Of a stretch of DNA of 64,000 nucleotides, positions 1 to 9,908 are shown in pieces. Origin of the DNA: Pascua guehoae (taxonomy: Eukaryota; Basidiomycota; Tremellomycetes; Trichosporonales; Trichosporonaceae); the NCBI GenBank assembly GCA_001600415.1, contig BCJX01000006.1, forward strand, positions 565,606 to 629,605. Direction: 5' to 3'. Under the pieces are notes generated by a model. The model had not been told where the DNA came from and did not search any database. It saw nothing but the letters and a program-made list of their open reading frames with translations. The position numbers and the translations under genes are program-made. The first letter of the stretch is position 1. Every line of letters starts with the position of its first letter.

Positions 1-565
1 TGGGGTGAGGGTGGGCGACTAGGGCACATTAGACTGTGCCCCGACATGAGTGAGCCAGGACCCCTTTGTGCCAAGCGAGGGGGAGGCTAGGGGCGCCAGG
101 GGGGGAAGAGGGAGGGAGAAAGGGAAAAAAGGGGCGAATGGACCCTGAATGAGGGGGGGGGGGGGGGGATCCAGAAGACAATGAGGTGCCGTAAACATTG
201 GATTGATTTTCTGCGTTTGGACCCCCACACACACGCACGCCCGCATGTATGCACAGACCGCCCCTTCCCCCGCTTGGCAGGACGCAACCCCACCCAGACA
301 CTAGCTCGTCTGGTCCACAAAGAGGTATAAAGGAAGGCGTGTCAATGGCCCATTCTTCTTCTTCACTCTCAACACTTCGTTCTCTACAAACCATTCGTTG
401 ACCGAAAGGGCTGGCTCTCTTTCTCTCAACGTCTTTCCTTTTCCTCTTCACCCCCCTCATCTCCATCCCCCTCCCCCATCGACACGCAGCTGTGCTGCTC
501 AACGCTATCCATCACCCTCCCGACATCGACATCGCCCGTCAACTCTACACCGCATAACACACACA
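1..565. other. Upstream region of the first gene, with a G16 run
   Basis: No coding region is supported here. It holds an uninterrupted run of 16 G at 153-168, a TATA element at 326-333 and then a long C/T-rich stretch (about 355-560) directly before the start codon at 566. Such pyrimidine-rich leaders also precede other genes in this window. Confidence 0.6.
326..333 (+). promoter_or_regulatory. TATA box
   Basis: TATAAAGG lies 240 bp before the start codon at 566, upstream of a pyrimidine-rich leader. This suggests a 5' UTR of roughly 200 nt. Assigned by sequence only. Confidence 0.5.
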
Positions 566-1828
566 ATGCGTCTCCTCGCCCTCATCCCCCTCATTGCTGC
601 GCCGGCCGCGGCACACCTTGCCATGTGGCACGAATCCATGTGGGGGTGAGTACCATTTGTTGCCACCAGGCGACAAACAACTGTCACGCTGCGAAATCCA
701 TGCTAACGCTCTCTAGTTACAATAACTACAAGGCGTCCTACCCCATTATGGGCGGATTCAACTGGCCCCCCCTCAAGGATGACCCCCCTGGTACGCTAAT
801 TTGAGACTTGTCAGCACACGGCCTAACAGCATGCAGCCGACGGAGCTTTCCTCGACCTCCCCGCCGGTGGCACTCTGAATGCCAAGATTGGTTGCAACCG
901 CGGCGTTGCTGAAGGCGGTGGCGACAACGCTTGCCCGGACGACTACAACTCGTTGCACGTCGCGAGTGAGGGCGATACCAAGGGTACTGCCCTCTCCATC
1001 GCCTACACCTCGGACGCGAACAGCGTTCAGCCGACCGACTTTGCCGTCATTTCTGTCGACACAAACTCGCCATTCAAGGTCGATGTCGGCTACCAGATCC
1101 CCCAGGGCCTTCCCGAGTGCCCCGAGGGCGGCTGCCTCTGCATGTGGGGCTGGGTCCACGACGCTTCCCGCGGTGCCGACGAAAACTACCTCATCATGTT
1201 CCGCTGCAAGGTCTCGAACGGCGGCTCGGGCACTCTCCCTGCGCCCGTCGCCCCCGGTCCTGGTGTGTCTGGCCTCAAGCAGATGCACCTCTGGATGTGG
1301 GACGGCCCCAAGAACTTTGAGGGCGGTGGCCAGCCATTCTACAACGAGGAGTTTGGTTTCACCAACGGTGCTCAGGACATTGGCCAGGGCGCGTCTGGCG
1401 GAGGCAACACTGGTGGTTCCTCTGCCTCCAAGACGTCGTCGTCGGCTGGCTCGTCGTCCACTGGCGGCAGCAGCAGCGGCAACAACGGCGGCAACTCTGG
1501 TAACGGCAACCCTGGCAATTCCAACTCGCTCCACACCGAGGGCGAGGGTGGCGAGGGTGGAGACGGCGGCTACGGCGGCGACAACGGCAGCAGTGGCAAC
1601 AACGACTGGAACAAGGGTGGCGAGGGTGAGGGCGACAAGGGCGGCGACTCTTCATCCCCTGACAACGGCTCGTCTGACGGCGGCTCCGGCAAGGGCTCTG
1701 GTGGCTCTGGTGGAGGCTGTGGTGACGGCAAGAAGAAGAAGAAGTGGGGCAAGAACAAGGATCGCCGCCCGCGTAAGCTCCGCGTCAAGCGCCGTGTCGC
1801 CCCCGCTCGCCTTGCGGCCGACCACTAG
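566..1828 (+). CDS. Secreted histidine-exposed (LPMO-like) protein with basic tail
   Basis: Three exons join in frame: 566-645, 717-790 and 837-1828, giving 381 residues. A signal peptide (MRLLALIPLIAAPAAA) is followed by HLAMWHESMWG, so cleavage after the Ala-rich stretch could expose histidine as residue 1, as in copper 'histidine-brace' polysaccharide monooxygenases. The central domain (about residues 50-185) is Cys/Trp rich (CLCMWGWVHD, FRCKV) and resembles a family of secreted basidiomycete proteins I cannot name with certainty. A Gly/Ser/Asn-rich low-complexity region of about 150 residues follows, ending in a strongly basic tail (KKKKKWGKNKDRR and KLRVKRR). There is no hydrophobic C-terminal GPI signal. 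The protein is probably extracellular or wall-associated. Gene structure is solid; the enzymatic call is inference. Confidence 0.75.
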
Positions 1829-2647
1829 TTGGTCTGCCTCGATCCCTTTGGCGTGTCTCATCAACCGTCGCGGGCAGAGTCGCTGTGCGGCTCTCCCACT
1901 CTTTTGTAGATTCCCTAGTGGCGGACTGGTTCCGTCAACCCTCCTCCTCCTTTGGTAACCTGGTTGTTACATATCTCGCATGCGGCCTTTGGGTCGCCTG
2001 TACCATGTCATGCATCTTTGCACACATTCACCAAAAGCCCGAGCGTAGCACACGGACACACACTGCAAGAACGACTAACGACGAGTGCTGGAACGGCTAG
2101 ACGGCTGACAGTGGCGTCACCTTGGCAGCGCCACCGGCGCATGGGACGCGTTCAACGCCACCCAACCTGTCGCACCCGTCGGGCAGGCGGCGCAATGAGA
2201 GACACGTCTCAACCCACGGTACCAACAGTGCATCCACAGGGCGCGGGATCGTCTTGGCGGGCATGCATGGCGCGAGTTGGTGTGCATGTTACGCCGCTCC
2301 TCTGCCCATCTTGCAGTCCCTCCTTGGCGATCTGGCGGGCACCACACGTGCGATCCGACCGATGCGCGGGAAACGCGAAGAAGAGAAGAGGCGGGTGGAA
2401 GGCACAACAAGTCGGAAGCTACCTTGCGAATTGACGCTTGGCAGATGATGGCTGGCAACACTATCATTGGCCAAGAAAACCGTCCCAGTGGCCAGTGGCC
2501 AAGTGATTCGCTCCATTCGCGCGATTCGCTTACCCATCACAAGACTCGTGATCGCAGGTGCACACGCCACCCCGCGTCGATTAACGCCCACTACCACTAG
2601 CCCGTGGTCGGCACGACTGCGCCCCGAGTCCGGAGTTCGCACCGCTC

Positions 2648-2682
2648 GCGCGGGTCGCGGGTCGCGGGTCGGGGGTCGCGGG
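2648..2682. repeat. GTCGCGG heptamer tandem repeat
   Basis: Imperfect tandem copies of a 7-bp GTCGCGG unit (about four to five units, one altered to GTCGGGG). Local low-complexity GC sequence with no assigned role. Confidence 0.6.
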
Positions 2683-3292
2683 GTTGCTCGGCCTCCGACC
2701 TGGTGATCACACCAAGCACCAGAGTCCAAGCATCCAGCACGCCAGCGCAGTCCTGAGGCTTGCAGGGCGATGTAGGGCGAAAGGAAGCCGGCGCTTGGGC
2801 GGGTGCTTGTAGGGCGAAAAGAAGCCCGCGGGTGGAGTGGCGTGGCGATGCCCGGCGATTCAAGGTGCGCCCCGCGGCATGTGAAATGCGGCGGAGCGGG
2901 CGGGGCGGGGCGCGCGCAGTCGCCGATGCAGAGTCCGACGGCCGACGGGCTAGATCATCCCACCAGTAATTTCTCCAATCAAGTCGACCTTCTCGAGCCA
3001 CAGTCACAGACATGGTCACCGTAACATGCAAGAAACATCCACAGCCATGATTGTCACAGGGCCCGATTTTTTTTCGGGGTGTCGCGCATGGTCCCCTGGG
3101 GTTTTGGTTTCAGGGGCACATTGTAAAACGCTGCTACCGATACGCGGCCGCTGCGCAGAGGCAAAGGTAAAAGCAAAAAGGGTTAAGGTTAAGGGATGGC
3201 GAGGGGGGCATGGGGATAGAATAGATTCCCCTGTGTGTCGTGTTCGAATCGGTGGCGGGGAGGGCTCTGGCACGTCTGGATCTCCTCACCTC

Positions 3293-3325
3293 TGCTCCTC
3301 ACCTGCTCCTCACCTGCTCCTCACC
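3293..3325. repeat. 11-bp tandem repeat, three units
   Basis: TGCTCCTCACC repeated three times exactly (3293-3303, 3304-3314, 3315-3325), with a related partial unit just before it. No assigned role. Confidence 0.85.
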
Positions 3326-4595
3326 TGAGGTTGCGGAGGCTCGGCGACCCGGCTTGTAGTCAGCGGTGATGGCGTCTGGGCACGCGTTTCGGTGCGGAAT
3401 GGCAGGCATGCGGGTGTGGAATGCAAGTCCGAGAGCTGGCGTTGCGACTCGGCGAGCAGATTGGTGGGGCACGTCTGAGGAATGCGTTGTCCATTCCAGA
3501 GGAATGGGCAAGACAGGCAGGGGGCGACTTGCTCGACTGTTCAAATTGGGGCGCCGAGGGCGGTGCACGAGGTCAAACGGATGGTGACGGGCAGGGCGAC
3601 ATTTGTCTTGCGCTGCACGCTCAGTACCAGCTCAGCTCAGAGCTACATGCCACGTTCGTCCCTGCCCTCAGTCCTTTGACACCCTACTATTCCCGCTCAA
3701 CAGTCGGGTGGTCGCGCTTGGTGATATCGGCCCTATGTCCAGCAAGCGCCACGAATTGGACACAGATGCGGCGCTCGGTTGTGAGTCTTGCGCAAAGGCA
3801 GCAGGCGTACAGAGGCATGGTGGATAGGTTGTGGCCAATTCCTGACCACGGGTCCTTGAGCAAGGCTCGAGGCTCAACATCAGGGGCAGGAGGCATGTCG
3901 CCGCCCAACGCGAACAGGCTGGCCAAGCCGTGCTGCCTGATGCCGTCGTGGTTCTGACCTCGGCGGAATGGGTGTCTCGGTCGCTTCGTCAGCGTCGTGT
4001 CCCCCGTCCTGCAGGACTGCAGTCCTGCCGTCCTTTGACTACAACCTCCCCAGGCTGGAGAGGGTCGCAGCGGGTCTGGGTTTGCGACCAACATCCATAC
4101 TCCGGCCATTACAAGCCCCAGTGGCAGCATTGTGCATTCGGCGACCTGGCTGGGTTATGTTGTGTTGCCGCCGGATCCTCTTGTCCTGTACCCCAGGCCA
4201 CCAGACGAGCTGCTGCGTGCATCCGCGTCGGCGTCGCCACTCGCGAGCTTCGGCTTGCGGACCTGGATTTCGGGTCGGTTGCAAGTCTCTTCTGTGCTCC
4301 CACTGTCCAGGGCTAAGGAGACACTTTGTGTTTGCACCCAAGTCCAAGTCGTCCATCAAAGTGTCTGGGCAACTTTGACGATAGTTCGAAAAGCCGTCGA
4401 CCATCGTAAACCAGCTGTCGCCGAGGCTCACCTCGCAGTACCATCCCTCTCACGCCTGACTTTGACAAGTACTCGTACCCGATACCCGGTGGATCCACGG
4501 ACCCAGCCCCCAGCGAATTCACAACCCTGACACCCACAAGCACCAGTTTCATCGCATCTCCATACAGATGCAAAAGGCAAACAGGTGCCGCTCCG

Positions 4596-4674
4596 TGCCC
4601 ACAGACAGACTCGAACTATCGACCTCACCCTCGTCCGTACGAAAGGCGCGCTCTACCAACTGAGCTATACAGGC
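4596..4674 (-). tRNA. tRNA-Thr (CGU anticodon) with 6-nt intron
   Basis: Read on the minus strand the gene starts GCCTGTATAGCTCAGTTGG. The acceptor stem GCCTGTA pairs with TGTGGGC (three wobble pairs). The D arm is GCTC/GAGC, the anticodon stem CGCCT/GGGTG, and the T arm GATAG-TTCGAGT-CTGTC. Between the anticodon stem halves lie 13 nt. If the usual one-base-3'-of-anticodon splice position is used, these split into a 7-nt loop TTCGTA-A (anticodon CGT) and a 6-nt intron CGGACG. That leaves a 73-nt mature tRNA, with CCA added later. Both the A box and B box (GTTCGAGTC) are present. Confidence 0.85.
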
Positions 4675-5362
4675 GGATGCGGGTCGGCAGGGCGTTGGTG
4701 CCTGAATCAGATCACTACTACTCTGGTGGTTCAGTGGACCAGGCGTCTTTTCTGATAGCTGAAATGTCCTTCCCTCGTTGCATCGACGCTTGGGATCTCA
4801 GAGAGCTTGCCTCCACCTCTAAACTCGGGGTATAAATCAGCGCCGAGTCGCAATGGAATACAGCAGTCCAGGGCCACATACAGTCTGTTGCTCGCCCAGT
4901 CCCGTTGCCCATGAAGAGAGAGGGTGGATAAACAGCAGTCTCTCTCGGTAAGGGTGACAACAGTCAACGACGAATGTTGGATTCTGTGTAATGGGAGGCC
5001 ACCTGACTAGGAGGCCACCTGACGCCACGGCAACGTGGAGTGGGATCGATGCTTATTGTTGAATGGCAGTAATGGTCAGATGTGAGCGATCCAGTACCGG
5101 CGCCTCGAGCACCGATAGTTTGACAGGTTGGGCAGCTTACGCATGGCTTGGGCTCGGGTTCGGTGTCTTCAAGGAGACAGGAGGGAGGCCAGGATTGGAG
5201 TCGAATGGCCTAGAATGGGCTAACGGCAGTGACGCCTGGAAAAAGATGAGACTCTGTTAATGCATTAATGCATTCATCGACAAATTAACACCTCACCTAG
5301 AGGAATAAAGGCAAGACGGCATACTCACCACGTCTAACAGCAGCCGCCCCGGGTTCCCAGCC
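4675..5362. other. Intergenic interval
   Basis: Nothing coding is supported between the 5' end of the tRNA-Thr gene and the stop codon of the minus-strand coiled-coil gene. A donor-like TACTCACC (minus-strand GGTGAGTA) near 5323-5330 lies just past that stop and was not needed for a gene model. Confidence 0.4.
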
Positions 5363-5977
5363 TCAGACCCCCTCGTCCACCTCGCCCGCCCCGCCCGCCC
5401 TGCCCACCTCCTTGTCCTCCTTACCCTCCTCCCCCTTCTGTTCCTCGGCCGCGATCCTCCCAGCCTCCTGCTCCACCCACGCAATCGCCGCATACCGCCA
5501 CCGGACCGTCTCATCCATGGCCATCATCTCCACATGTCGCGCGCGCAGATCCTCCGGGCCTTGGACGTACAGCTCGTGGGTCCGTGCGGCCGCTTGTTTC
5601 TTTGCGCGCGCAAGCTGTTCCACGTCACCGGCCGCAGCGGCCAGTGTGCGCTCGAGGTCGCGGTCAATCGCACGCTTGTCGGCGGTGCGCTGTGCCGCCC
5701 GCTGTTGCACCCGCGCGCGCTCGGCGTCGGCGTCATACTCGAGCTGGGAGTGGATGTCTGCGAGGATGGCCTTGTACCGGCTCGAGAATTCGGTGTCAAT
5801 CTCTTTCAGGGCGTCTTTGGGCTTGGGCGGGAGGGAGTGGAGAAAGTCGTGCGAGTCCGCGAGCGGGTCGGATAGGGGTTGGTACTTGTTTGCGGCCGTG
5901 GGTGGGGGCTGGGCTGTGTCCATGTCCACGACGGGGCCGGCTGGGTCCAGAGTCCTGGTTGGGTCCGAGGAGGTCAT
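5363..5977 (-). CDS. Uncharacterised coiled-coil protein
   Basis: A single-exon frame of 204 codons starting MTSSDPTRTLDPAGPVVD. The frame is open further upstream, but that part is His/Pro/Thr-rich and looks untranslated, so this internal ATG is preferred. About residues 45-185 are Lys/Arg/Glu/Ala-rich heptad-like sequence (for example KDALKEIDTEFSSRYKAI and ERTLAAAAGDVEQLARAK), predicted to form a long coiled coil. The C-terminus is a Glu/Lys/Gly-rich tail. I do not recognise the family. No signal peptide or membrane segment is visible, so it is probably a cytoplasmic or nuclear subunit of an assembly. The codon pattern fits a real gene better than its antisense frames. Confidence 0.55.
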   Translation of the reverse strand: MTSSDPTRTLDPAGPVVDMDTAQPPPTAANKYQPLSDPLADSHDFLHSLPPKPKDALKEIDTEFSSRYKAILADIHSQLEYDADAERARVQQRAAQRTADKRAIDRDLERTLAAAAGDVEQLARAKKQAAARTHELYVQGPEDLRARHVEMMAMDETVRWRYAAIAWVEQEAGRIAAEEQKGEEGKEDKEVGRAGGAGEVDEGV

Positions 5978-6644
5978 GCCGGTGGTGCAGTGATGTTGGG
6001 AACGAAGCGTGGGTGCCGAGCTGGGGGGATGTGGATGGCGATGGGTGTGATTGTTGTATTGTCGAGACTCGAAGGGATGGGTGTTGGTGACGCTGGTTGG
6101 ATATAGGTTAGGATGGCGCAATGTGGGCCGCGATCTCTTGCGCGTTACCTTACGGTTCGATGGTCTCGCTCGTGTCTCGGAGGCAAGGAGGGTGGTAAGG
6201 TGAAAGGCTTAAAAGGATTGGAGAGACCATGCTGACAATGGCGTCCGAGTCTTGCAATCAGAGTCGGGAAGGAGTGGAAGCAGATCAGCCGCTATAGATA
6301 ACGCCAACCGTGAGTCGGAGGACCAACAAGTGCCCGAGGTCGACTCTGCACCTCATCAGAGTCGAGCTGGCGGACAACAGGAAAGAGCTGACTGGAAGCA
6401 GACCGACCAGGTCCTCGAACCCAGCCCCCAGCTCCAGTTCCCTCTGGCTATCTCGGGTTGTCAGATCCACAATCATCCCCGCACTGCGCAAACACCGCCT
6501 TCTCGGTACAGAGCGTTGAAACACACTCAAAACTGACCGACACACCAATACACTGCACAAGAGTCTGCACCTCCTGCTAGGTACACTGCGATACATCGAC
6601 CCTATGAACCCTCTCGTACTTGCAAATGTTGACATGCACCGGCC
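5978..6644. other. Promoter of the coiled-coil gene and 3' side of the FAH gene
   Basis: Holds the leader and promoter of the minus-strand gene ending at 5363 and the 3' flank of the FAH-fold gene. No further gene is supported. Confidence 0.4.
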
Positions 6645-7717
6645 TCACTCAAACTTGAACGTGTTGACGAGCGTGCCGATCCCCTCAAACCAAATCTTCA
6701 TCTCCTCGCCGTCGCCGATGAGGCGCTTGGGGTTGCGGCCCCATCCGATACCGCTCGGCGTGCCCATCAGGATAATGGTGCCCTTTTCGAGCGTTGTCCC
6801 CTGGCTGAGATGCGCAATGGCCGTGCGGCAGCTAAAGATCATGTCCCTGTGACTGTGTCAGCTAGTGTTCGGCCGACTTTCCAAGGTGGTTACTCACGAG
6901 GTGTCGGATTCTTGGACCGTCTCGTCGGACAAGACACCCTTGAACTCGAGGTTGTCCGGGTCAATCTCGCCGCTGCGCACGAGCACGGGGCCGATGGGGC
7001 ACGAGTCGTTGAAGCCCTTGCCAAAGCACCACTGCGAGTTGGACAGCTGCAGTTTCCGCACAGACACGTCGTTTGAGCACGTGTAGCTGGAGCATGGGTC
7101 AGTATGTGTCCATGCGGTCCAAGCGCGTCCTCTTCCGTTAACTCACCCCAAGACATAGTCAAGCGCCTCGGCTTCCGAGACGTTCAGGGCGTCCTTGCCA
7201 ATCACGAGGGCGAGCTCGGTCTCAAAGTCGAGCTGGTCCTGGGCAATCTTTGGGACGAACAGCTCGCCAGGTCCCGCCAGCGCCGTGCGTGGCTTGATGA
7301 AGAGAACGGGCATCTCGGGGATGGCCATGTTGGCCTCCTTGGCGTGTGCTGTGGGGCTTGTCAGCAAGAGGTCTTGGCTCGCCGTGACTGTTTCGCCTCA
7401 CCCTTAAAGTTGAGGCCGAGGCATCGGATGAGGTTGCACTCGTCGCGTGAGATGGGCGGCAGGAGCTGACGCAGTAAGTGGCAAGCCTCCATCGCCTTGT
7501 GCTAGCCTGGACTCGGACTCACCTTCTTGATAGTGTCCTTCTCGCTCGTTACAATGCCAGAGTACACGTCGCCGTCGATAACATGCACCTCGACGTCCTT
7601 GCCAGCTGCAACAGCCAGCCCCACGTCGATGGAGGCGTCCACCGGCTGGCCCAGGCGGACCTGGCCGCTCTTTCCGACAAAGCGCGCGAGGCGGGTCCAA
7701 GCAGTTCGGTTCGTCAT
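6645..7717 (-). CDS. FAH-fold hydrolase (fumarylacetoacetase/acylpyruvase family)
   Basis: Five exons on the minus strand (7717-7523, 7465-7402, 7348-7147, 7086-6898, 6846-6645) join in frame to 283 residues, normal for the family. The order is typical of the FAH C-terminal domain fold: LPPISRDECNLIRCLGLNFK, then the metal-site region DFETELALVIGKDALNVSE, then NDVSVRKLQ and QWCFGKGFNDSCPIGP, then the closing LMGTPSGIGW and WFEGIGTLVN. Family members hydrolyse C-C bonds in acylpyruvates and fumarylpyruvate or act as hydratases/isomerases of oxo-dienoates, using a divalent metal. Next to an extradiol dioxygenase and a flavin hydroxylase it probably processes the ring-cleavage product. Its promoter carries the cluster's GTGGGAC boxes. 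The exact reaction cannot be read from sequence. Confidence 0.88.
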
Positions 7718-8603
7718 TGTGTGTGTTTGTGTATACGAGAGTGTGTGAGTGAATAATGTAGTGGGTAGTAACGCTTCACCGCTCGATCGTTGGCATCTAT
7801 ATACGCGTTGGGACCGTCCCCTGTCTCCAGATGCCGAGGCAAGTTGCGGCAACCAAGATGGTGACTGCGGCTTCAGTGGATGCATTGGAGTGTGGGCCCC
7901 GAGTGGGACAACCTCGGCCACGACGTCTCGGCCATTTCTGGCACGCATACCGGGTCCAGGAACGGGGTGGGACCGATGAGGAATGTGGGACGGTGTGGGA
8001 CCCAATGTGGCACCGTTGTGTGGTGCGGGGATCTGGCGGACATGGTCGTGTGACCCACCTGTCAGCCCAATGGTCGATGACCAACCATGCTCACGCTGGC
8101 GACGGTGGTGACTGCTTTTGAGAGGCATCTCAGTAGCCCACACCCTAGCGAGTGCTGCATACGAATCGAGAGTTGCAACTTGAGCCGTGTTTTCAATGGT
8201 GGCGGCTTTTTCCGAGACATACCCGCGGGTGATCGCCGCAGTGCCAGTGCTCCAGAGACCATTCAATGCGGCTGTCCACTGCATGCACTGCATGCAACTG
8301 TGTTGGAAAGGTCTTGAGATGGACATTTTTGAACACGGGACATTTCATGACATCTGGGTCAGTGGGACGATATGCTACCCACAACCCCATTATTCACATT
8401 TCCTGAAAGTCCTGGCATATGGGGTGGGAAAAAGCGCTGTGTGCACAACAGACCTCAAGGGGCATTCTAAAGTACTTGCTCACCACACAGTTGACGTCGG
8501 TTTGATGCCAAGTGCTCCAGAATGCAACAGATTTCTCGGGTCATTTCACACTTCACATGTCACAGTGGCTACTTGATTACAACGGGCTCGGTCGCGAACG
8601 CAA
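7718..8603. promoter_or_regulatory. FAH gene promoter region
   Basis: No gene here. On the minus strand TATATAG lies near 7797-7803, about 80 bp before the FAH start codon. Further upstream is the cluster of GTGGGAC boxes annotated separately, plus one more copy at 8362-8368. The rest, toward the 3' end of the dioxygenase gene, shows nothing recognisable. Confidence 0.55.
7903..8058. promoter_or_regulatory. GTGGGAC box cluster of the FAH promoter
   Basis: Four exact GTGGGAC boxes on the plus strand at 7903-7909, 7967-7973, 7985-7991 and 7995-8001. One reverse GTGACCCAC (GTGGGTCAC on the other strand) lies at 8050-8058. The four boxes are 186-284 bp upstream of the FAH start codon. The same box is clustered in the other two structural promoters of this gene cluster and fits the two-finger regulator at 13041-15860. 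Confidence 0.6.
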
Positions 8604-9908
8604 CTACGCCGTGACACCATTCCCCTTGTCAGGGATAGCGTCCATAAACCCCTTGGCTGTTATGGGAGTTAGCGAGGTGCATGCCGATTCAACGTCCAGT
8701 GTGTTGACTTACGGACAGCCGGACCCCAGATGGCAAGGGCCTCATCCGACGCAGGAAGGAAGCCCGTCTCCTGATGGCAGTTGACGAGGTCGCCGTCGGA
8801 ATAGTGCTCGATCATAAACCCGTCGGGCATGTACCAGTAGTCGAAGACTTGGGAGCCCAGGATGTGGCGACCCACACCCCATGACGGCGTGTAGCCCTTG
8901 GCCTTGAGCCACTAACACCATGTCAGCGAACACACTTGGTATATTGAAGAGTAAACATACGTCATGGCCAATGGCCTGGATATCCGAATTGTCAACCTCA
9001 AACGAGCAGTGGTGCGGGCCGACGTGCAGCGAGTTCTGCGAGAAGAAGAATGTGTGGTGGTCCACCCACTCCTCTTCGCGGTCGACGTGCATAAAGCCCG
9101 CCACGCGAGTACCGTCGGGCGCAGTGAGAATGTCGGTCGCTTTGAGGTTGAAGTACTTTGTGTAAAAGTCGTAGGTTTGTTGGAAGTTGCTGACAAGCCT
9201 GGGCGGGAGTCAGCAGAAACCTTGTTTCCTCTGGCACTTGTACTCACAGTCCAAAGTGGCCGAGCTTGTAGACGGGACACGGCTCATGCTTGAACCTGGG
9301 ACGGCGTTAGGTTTTCCAACTACTACTTCCCATCGCCGACTGGACTACTTACCTGCGGAACTCGCCTTTACGAGGCTTCTCCTCTGGATAGTTGACGGCA
9401 GGCCGCGTGTGCTCTCCGTCGGCCGAGTGGCCATTGGTAGTCTGGGCATTCTCGAGCCCCCAAACGAGGTTGCACGGAATATTGTCCGGGTCACGGAAGG
9501 TCACGAGGTATCCCCCCGCCGGTCCCGCGGGCAGGAGCTTGCTAGCCCCTGGGATGATGGCGCTCGCGCGCTCGAGGTCGTCCTTGGTCTCGAGCAAGAA
9601 CGTGCCGCCGAGGAACTCGCTCTTGTCGCCCTGTACAGTATCAGCATTTGTGCCCACCAGGGAGATGGCTGTTATCAAACTACAACGCTGCCGTCCAGCA
9701 CCAAACCACAAAACCAACTTACCTGTTCGGCCACGTAGACGAACGGGTCAGGTCCATCGCCGGCAAAGTACAGTACCTTGCCGTCGTTCTCAGTGTACGC
9801 CACATGCATGCCAAAGTCCTCGAGGAACTGCCTGGCCTGTGCCAGGTCGGCGTGCCGGTATCGCATGTGCGCGAGGCGAAGAATGCGGATCGGTGCAGCC
9901 TGGGTCAT
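8604..9908 (-). CDS. Two-domain extradiol dioxygenase (VOC/glyoxalase superfamily)
   Basis: Six minus-strand exons (9908-9723, 9630-9353, 9295-9248, 9198-8961, 8911-8713, 8656-8604) join in frame to 333 residues. Two VOC modules are seen. The N-terminal one starts RILRLAHMRYRHADLAQARQ; the catalytic C-terminal one starts PVYKLGHFGLLVSNFQQTY. The 2-His-1-Glu Fe(II) ligands of type I extradiol dioxygenases can be placed: His in KLGHFGLL, His in HVGPHHCSFEVDN and Glu in MPDGFMIEHYSDGD. GVGRHILGSQVFDYW matches the substrate-site strand. The family inserts O2 into catechols next to the diol (meta cleavage). The gene is divergent from the flavin hydroxylase, with a shared 600-bp promoter. The catechol substrate is unknown. 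A related non-catechol VOC enzyme is possible but less likely given the intact ligand triad. Confidence 0.85.

Larger units (their letters stand above)
1829..4595. other. Gene-poor interval
   Basis: About 2.8 kb without a gene I can support on either strand. Open frames here are short, overlap one another in several frames, and show no domain, signal peptide or convincing splice chain. Two short tandem repeats (near 2648-2682 and at 3293-3325) are the only structured elements noticed. Confidence 0.5.

Noticed and set aside
3170..3196. Telomere-like GGTTAAGGTTAAGGG stretch
   Set aside because: Only two imperfect units, inside an interval flanked by ordinary genes; not a telomeric repeat.
4007..4033. 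Short palindromic CTGCAGGACTGCAGTCCTGC segment
   Set aside because: Short overlapping PstI-like palindromes with no flanking U-tract or gene end; likely chance.
5323..5362. Donor-like signal after the coiled-coil gene's stop codon
   Set aside because: The frame already ends with a stop at 5363-5365, and no following exon gave a better C-terminus.
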